Below are positions 5,596-8,357 of a DNA stretch of 8,357 nt, piece after piece (the first letter of the stretch is position 1; the number at the start of each line of letters is the position of its first letter). The translations under genes were made by a program, and so were the position numbers. The notes beneath the pieces were generated by a model. It was given only the letters and a program-made list of their open reading frames with translations. It did not search any database and had not been told where the DNA came from. The DNA is from an uncultured Clostridia bacterium (GTDB lineage: Bacteria > Bacillota > Clostridia > Christensenellales > CAG-917). The stretch lies in assembly GCA_937881285.1 (NCBI GenBank), contig CALGEU010000333.1, positions 1 through 8,357 on the forward strand. The letters run 5' to 3'.

Positions 5596-5946
5596 ATGTC
5601 GCTATCAACTTCAAACAAATTCGGCAAAATTTCCATCAGCGAAGACGCGATGCAGACAGTCGCAAGTCACGCTGCACAGGAATGTTACGGCGTGGTAGAT
5701 CTCGTATCACGTCGTTTCAGCGATAATTTCAGCCAAATATTCGGCAAAGAACAACTCGGCAAAGGCGCGATCGTTCAGACGGTCGACAACCTTATATACG
5801 TCGAGTTGTTTGTCATACTCAAAGTTGGTATCAACATCGAAGCAGTAAAAAAATCACTCGCCGACGCGGTCAAGTTTTCGCTTGAAACGTTCACGGGAAT
5901 GCGTGTAAAACGCGTCCACGTCAACGTCGTTGGAATCCGCGTGTAA
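5596..5946 (+). CDS. Asp23/Gls24 family envelope stress-response protein
   Basis: This 116-residue protein belongs to the Asp23/Gls24 (DUF322, B. subtilis YloU) family. Members are small and usually cytoplasmic or membrane-associated, and are linked to alkaline or envelope stress in Staphylococcus and Enterococcus. Typical features are GKISISEDAMQTVASHAAQECYGVVDL at the N-terminus (split here: GKISISEDAM, then VASHAAQECYGV), an extended strand pair (GAIVQTVDNLIYVELFVILKVG) and the ending VKRVHVNVVGIRV. There is no signal peptide or membrane segment. The ATG at 5596 has AAAGG (5583-5587) upstream; the open frame continues to a TTG at 5548 inside the promoter, so the longer form is unlikely. 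fakA starts 13 nt downstream, the same pairing as yloU-yloV in B. subtilis. The biochemical role is not established. Confidence 0.9.
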   Translation: MSLSTSNKFGKISISEDAMQTVASHAAQECYGVVDLVSRRFSDNFSQIFGKEQLGKGAIVQTVDNLIYVELFVILKVGINIEAVKKSLADAVKFSLETFTGMRVKRVHVNVVGIRV

Positions 5947-5959
5947 TCAGGTATATAGA

Positions 5960-7615
5960 ATGACAAGAATTGACGGACTCAAATTCAAAGAAATGCTCGC
6001 AGGCGGCGTAAAGGCTCTTGAGATGAACCGCGCCACCGTGGACGAACTCAACGTATTTCCCGTTCCCGACGGAGACACCGGCACGAATATGTCTCTCACC
6101 GTCGCTTCGGCTATGCGTGAAGCCAACGCTTGCGGGTCTTTGCTTATAGACGAAATCGCGCTCGCGTTTTCAAAAGGTGCGCTCAAAGGCGCAAGGGGCA
6201 ACTCGGGCGTTATATCTTCGCAAATATTCCGCGGTTTTGCCGTGGCTCTCGAAGGAAAGGCGGAACTGACTGCAAAAACGTTTGCCGAATGTCTTAAAAA
6301 AGGCACCGAAATAGCGTACGGCGCTGTCACGAAACCCAAAGAAGGCACTATTCTCACAGTCGTCAGAGTTATGGCGGAAGAAGCGCAAACCGCAAGCCGC
6401 TCCAAGAAACTCACTTTTGAAGAATTTTTCAAGCGCGTTATCGACGCAGGCGAAGAGGTTTTGCAAAAGACCCCCGAAATGCTTCCCGTTCTCAAAAAGG
6501 CAGGCGTCGTAGACGCAGGCGGTCGCGGACTCGTGACGATTTTCGACGGCATGTATCGCACGCTCGTCGGAGAAGAACTCGTGATGATAAGCGGCGGACA
6601 CGTTCCGCAAATGGACGACATCAAGCCGGACGCCGCGGCAAACGACTTCGACCCGCTTGAAAACGACTACGAACACATCACGTTCCAGTATTGCACGGAG
6701 TATTTCATTACGCACCTTAAAAACGAAGTTACCACCGCGTCTATCGATAAGTATCGCGATTATCTCACGACGATAGGCGATTGCGTGCTTGTCATCGGCG
6801 ACGTTGACCTTGTCAAAACTCACGTTCATACCAATCATCCCGACCGCGCGCTTAAAATGGCGTTGACTCTCGGTGAACTCGACGGCGTGAAAATCGAGAA
6901 TATGGTTGAGCAAAACCGCAAAATCCATGCCAACGACCAAAAAGCCGAAGAAGCGGAACTCAAAGATTACGCGCTCGTGTCGATTTGCTCGGGCGACGGT
7001 ATGGCAAATATCTTCAAAGACCTTATGGTCGACATAATCGTCGAAGGCGGTCAGACGATGAATCCGTCGGTTGACGACATACTGAAAGCGGTCAACGACG
7101 CTCACGCAAAAAACGTGTTCGTTCTTCCCAACAACTCCAACATAATTCTTGCGGCAAATCAGGCAAAGGAACTTGCAAAATCCGATGTCTACGTCATTCC
7201 GACCACGAATATGCCACAAGGTATATCCGCATCTCTTGCTTTTGACGGTGACGCAACTTGTCAGGAAAACTTCGAGAGTATGTGCAGCGCAATCGAGAAC
7301 ATCGAGTGTGCGGAAGTCACTCACGCAGTCCGTTCAACCAGAATGAACAGATATTCCGTCAAGGAAGGCGACATCATCGGCATTTGTGACAAACGCATAG
7401 TTGCAAAAAGTCAGGACGTTGAAGAAACCGCTTTGGCAACAATAAAGAAAGTCGCAAAAGACAAAGATATGGTGTCCGTGTACTACGGAAAAGACGTAAC
7501 ACAAGAGCAAGCCGAAGCACTTATGGCAAAAGTCGCAGAAGAACTCGACGACGTGGAAACCGCTTGCTATTACGGCGGACAACCGCATTATTATTACGTC
7601 ATTTCAGCCGAATAA
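5960..7615 (+). CDS. fakA: Fatty acid kinase catalytic subunit FakA (DAK domain, YloV)
   Basis: FakA phosphorylates fatty acids presented by a FakB (DegV-family) partner, giving acyl-phosphate for phospholipid synthesis; no fakB gene is in this window. The 551-residue protein has the family's length and three regions. The N-terminal DhaL/DAK2 kinase domain (about 1-205) has NVFPVPDGDTGTNM (31-44) with the Mg-binding Asp37 and Asp39, KGARGNSGV (76-84) and VVDAGGRGL (183-191). The middle domain contains YCTEYFI (Cys245) and KTHVHTNHP (His288, His290), resembling the metal site I recall from staphylococcal FakA. The C-terminal domain (about 345-551) resembles the family's DegV-like part (SGDGMANIF, VLPNNSNIILAANQA, TTNMPQG). 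The ATG at 5960 is preferred to an in-frame TTG at 5930 inside asp23; only a weak AGG (5949-5951) precedes it, so coupling to asp23 translation is likely. Confidence 0.93.
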   Translation: MTRIDGLKFKEMLAGGVKALEMNRATVDELNVFPVPDGDTGTNMSLTVASAMREANACGSLLIDEIALAFSKGALKGARGNSGVISSQIFRGFAVALEGKAELTAKTFAECLKKGTEIAYGAVTKPKEGTILTVVRVMAEEAQTASRSKKLTFEEFFKRVIDAGEEVLQKTPEMLPVLKKAGVVDAGGRGLVTIFDGMYRTLVGEELVMISGGHVPQMDDIKPDAAANDFDPLENDYEHITFQYCTEYFITHLKNEVTTASIDKYRDYLTTIGDCVLVIGDVDLVKTHVHTNHPDRALKMALTLGELDGVKIENMVEQNRKIHANDQKAEEAELKDYALVSICSGDGMANIFKDLMVDIIVEGGQTMNPSVDDILKAVNDAHAKNVFVLPNNSNIILAANQAKELAKSDVYVIPTTNMPQGISASLAFDGDATCQENFESMCSAIENIECAEVTHAVRSTRMNRYSVKEGDIIGICDKRIVAKSQDVEETALATIKKVAKDKDMVSVYYGKDVTQEQAEALMAKVAEELDDVETACYYGGQPHYYYVISAE

Positions 7616-7633
7616 AAAACAGTTGCCCGAGAC

Positions 7634-7649
7634 GAAAGAAATATCTTTC
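7634..7649. repeat. Small inverted repeat in the fakA-recG gap
   Basis: GAAAGA (7634-7639) and TCTTTC (7644-7649) form a 6-bp stem with a 4-nt loop. No T-tract follows, so it is not a terminator. The 71-nt gap has no clear promoter or terminator, so recG is probably transcribed with asp23-fakA. Confidence 0.25.
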
Positions 7650-7686
7650 ATATCGCGGTCAACGAGAAACGACAAAAATACATAGT

Positions 7687-8357
7687 ATGTTGACGTTAAA
7701 AGACGTAAAAGGCGTTGGAGACGCCACGATAAAAAAACTTCATGACCTTGGCATAAACAACGTGTTCGAGGTCTTTTCATTTTTGCCGAGAAAATACGTG
7801 GATTTGCAAAGTCCTATAAGGGTGCTTGACGCGCAAGTCGGTCAATTATCCTTGTTTGAAGGCAGAGTGGAAAAGGTTTCGGCAGTCTCCATGCGCGGCA
7901 AAAAAAGTTTCTACGTCACGTTTTCCGACGAACTCGACAACAACAGAATTTTCTTCAAGTCTATGTTTTACAACATGCCGTTTTTGCACGATACGTTTGA
8001 AACGGGGCAGAGATACAGATTGCTTGCAAGACTTTCAAAAGACGTCGGCGTGCTGTCGGTAGTTAACCCGTCACTTGAAAAAATCGAGAAAATCTCTAAA
8101 CTTGACGGCATATATACGGTATATCCTTTGCGCAGTGTGTTCGGACAAAACGCATACAAGAATATAGTTTATTCTGCGCTCGACACTCTCAAAAACGTAA
8201 AGTATGACGATTCCACCTTGTCAAAAGTCAGCAAAGACCTTGCAACTTGTTTCGAACTCGCACATCGTCCCGACAGCGTTCAGACGGCAGAAAGAGCGGT
8301 GAACGCGCTTGCTTCGATTGATATTGCGATTATGTTGTCTATATACAGAAAACTTCG
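7687..8357 (+). CDS. recG: ATP-dependent DNA helicase RecG, 3'-truncated by window edge
   Basis: RecG remodels stalled replication forks and Holliday junctions by branch migration. Only the first 223 codons are present, with no stop before the window ends, so the helicase motifs lie outside. The fragment covers the N-terminal and wedge regions. LKDVKGVGDATIKKLHDLG is a helix-hairpin-helix-type start and is followed by VFEVFSFLPRKYVDL, the typical RecG pattern of GVG...LGI...LP.KY. An OB-fold wedge (about 55-150) includes VSMRGKKSFYVTFSD and a tail VYPLRSVFGQNAYKNIV. Residues 165-223, with HRPDSVQTAERAVNALASID, match the region linking the wedge to the helicase core. The start at 7687 has no obvious Shine-Dalgarno site, but its protein sequence fits the family start. 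Position after fakA agrees with many Clostridia; B. subtilis has serine dehydratase genes in between. Confidence 0.85.
   Translation, partial: MLTLKDVKGVGDATIKKLHDLGINNVFEVFSFLPRKYVDLQSPIRVLDAQVGQLSLFEGRVEKVSAVSMRGKKSFYVTFSDELDNNRIFFKSMFYNMPFLHDTFETGQRYRLLARLSKDVGVLSVVNPSLEKIEKISKLDGIYTVYPLRSVFGQNAYKNIVYSALDTLKNVKYDDSTLSKVSKDLATCFELAHRPDSVQTAERAVNALASIDIAIMLSIYRKL

Noticed and set aside
6170..7324. A 384-codon open frame on the minus strand inside fakA
   Set aside because: It is antisense to a fully conserved kinase gene, is low in recognisable motifs, rich in Phe/Val/His/Cys as expected from a reversed GC-skewed frame, and has no ribosome binding site I can see.

Overview
The window reads as a conserved housekeeping chromosome segment from a Firmicute, most likely a member of the Clostridia. 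The gene order is the Bacillus/Clostridium 'fmt to recG' cluster: fmt (5' end cut off), rsmB, rlmN, rsgA, rpe, then a tiny spoVM-like gene, rpmB on the opposite strand, an asp23/gls24 gene, a fakA (DAK-domain) gene and the start of recG (3' end cut off). Base composition looks moderate and codon use looks even from gene to gene. I see no mobile elements, phage genes, tRNAs, rRNAs or CRISPR arrays.

Region 1 (1-4919, all + strand) is a translation and ribosome-maintenance block. Fmt formylates initiator tRNA. RsmB methylates 16S rRNA cytosine. RlmN methylates adenine in 23S rRNA and tRNA. RsgA is the GTPase that matures the 30S subunit. Rpe, a pentose-phosphate enzyme, closes the block. rsmB and rlmN overlap by 4 nt (ATGA). 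The other junctions are 46-73 nt and two of them carry short inverted repeats. A strong intrinsic terminator follows rpe (4974-5001).

Region 2 (4920-5268) is the most interesting part. It holds a possible sigma-A-like promoter, the rpe terminator, a weak sigma-E-like promoter and a 31-codon ORF at 5052-5147 with a strong ribosome binding site. This ORF resembles the sporulation peptide SpoVM and sits exactly where B. subtilis keeps spoVM, just before rpmB. It suggests the organism sporulates or descends from a spore-former.

Region 3 (5204-5595) holds rpmB (ribosomal protein L28, - strand) with its own promoter and terminator, and a divergent intergenic region. There the -35 boxes of the rpmB and asp23 promoters form the two arms of a 10-bp inverted repeat.

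Region 4 (5596-8357, + strand) holds asp23, fakA (fatty acid kinase catalytic subunit) and the first 223 codons of recG (DNA branch-migration helicase).

Compared with the B. subtilis order, the Ser/Thr phosphatase and kinase pair (prpC, prkC) is absent between rlmN and rsgA, thiN is absent after rpe, and the serine dehydratase genes are absent between fakA and recG. I found no clear sign of a wholly new system. The points worth following up are the divergent spoVM-like peptide, the missing kinase/phosphatase pair and the symmetric divergent promoter.
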